5,580 nt of DNA from Desulfuromonadales bacterium (GTDB lineage: Bacteria > Desulfobacterota > Desulfuromonadia > Desulfuromonadales > BM103): assembly GCA_030640215.1 (NCBI GenBank), contig DAOWJU010000326.1, positions 1-5,580 on the forward strand, given 5' to 3'. The notes beneath the pieces were generated by a model. The model was not told the DNA's origin and made no database searches. It saw only the letters and a program-made list of their open reading frames with translations. The translations under genes and the position numbers were made by a program. Below are positions 5,232-5,580 of this stretch, piece after piece. How positions within the stretch are numbered: the first letter of the stretch is position 1; each line of letters opens with the position of its first letter.

Positions 5232-5580
5232 TCAATCATTCTTCAAGTAAACAACGGCCCTGAATGATTGCAATTCAGGGCCGTACTCCTCGAAATATTT
5301 AAGTGAGTTTAGTGTGAATTGATGGAACTCGCATGCCCCAATAGAATCAAACCCACTTATAAACGCACCTATGAAATCTGGCTCGAAAGGACCAAACAAG
5401 GCTAACGACCAGTTTCGATAAGATATTTCAGGTAAGTTGGGTCAGACTCACCAAGCAGCAAAGAAATATCTCCTCTTTTTCAGCGTCATTTAGAAAACCG
5501 GAACGATCAAAGCCAAAACGCGCAAAAAGTAAAATAAAGTTTTCATACAATCCTTTTTGTACAGCGCTACAAGAAAGAGC
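5232..5580 (-). pseudogene. Remnant of an unidentified protein-coding gene, broken by frameshifts
   Basis: On the minus strand three protein-like stretches follow each other in three frames. The first is open from the right edge to TGA 5428-5430 and includes FGFDRSGFLNDAEKEEI. The second overlaps it and reads LLLGESDPTYLKYLIETGR, ending at TAG 5402-5404. The third is open from 5441 to TGA 5232-5234, has no ATG, and includes LALFGPFEPDFIGAFISGF. A one-base loss or two-base gain (for example an extra GA in the GAGGAGA run near 5470) would join the first to the second. I do not recognise the family. Alternatively only the first frame is real and ends normally at 5428, or the real gene ends at 5402. 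The perfect hairpin at 5254-5284 lies inside the third frame, which weakens the case for its last residues. Confidence 0.4.
5254..5284 (-). terminator. Strong 12-bp hairpin, likely terminator for minus-strand transcription
   Basis: ACGGCCCTGAAT (5254-5265) and ATTCAGGGCCGT (5273-5284) are perfectly complementary around a 7-base loop. Read on the minus strand, the stem is followed by TTGTTTACTT, a moderately U-rich tail. On the + strand no T run follows. It would suit the end of the minus-strand gene entering from the right edge. Confidence 0.6.

Noticed and set aside
4820..5580. CRISPR array, toxin-antitoxin pair or intact insertion sequence in the tail
   Set aside because: No regularly spaced repeats of CRISPR length, no paired small ORFs with ribosome sites, and no transposase or terminal inverted repeats could be seen.

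Overview
The window carries a conserved stationary-phase/maintenance gene cluster on the + strand: end of an upstream gene, surE, pcm, a YqaA-type membrane gene, nlpD, rpoS, apt and a tRNA-Arg(CCT). About 760 bases with no confident intact gene follow. The surE-pcm-nlpD-rpoS order is typical of proteobacteria. The YqaA-type gene between pcm and nlpD, apt right after rpoS, and the RpoS sequence itself point to the Desulfuromonadales/Geobacterales group (Desulfuromonas-, Pelobacter- or Geobacter-like) with moderate GC. That placement comes from remembered gene order and protein character, not from a database search.

Layout: 1-83 is the C-terminus of an upstream gene, possibly a MerR-type regulator. 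surE (123-986) starts at GTG, has the usual metal-site residues and an unusual C-terminal tail of four TALDSDN heptads encoded by a 21-bp tandem repeat. Its stop overlaps the pcm start (ATGA). pcm (983-1636) repairs isoaspartyl residues. The YqaA-type gene (1686-2279) encodes a VTT/DedA-type membrane protein. nlpD (2388-3140) encodes a LysM lipoprotein with a catalytically degenerate LytM domain, as in amidase activators. rpoS (3200-4180) encodes the general stress sigma factor. apt (4210-4725) is an adenine salvage enzyme. The tRNA (4743-4819) follows after 17 bases, and a hairpin terminator at 4823-4861 closes the unit.

The genes fit a survival theme: SurE removes phosphate from nucleotides, Pcm repairs aged proteins, NlpD links to cell-wall amidase control, RpoS drives the stationary-phase programme and Apt recycles adenine. 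Co-regulation is inferred from spacing; no convincing promoter was found.

The 4820-5580 tail is AT-richer and looks like accessory or decayed DNA beside a tRNA, a common integration site. It holds a 12-bp-period direct repeat just past the tRNA terminator, a degenerate 20-bp repeat pair 190 bp apart, an orphan + strand terminator, a perfect 12-bp hairpin, and a minus-strand coding remnant spread over three reading frames that runs off the right edge. No integrase, second att copy, CRISPR array or complete insertion sequence is visible. I see no convincing new system here; the most unusual items are the SurE repeat tail and the broken minus-strand gene.
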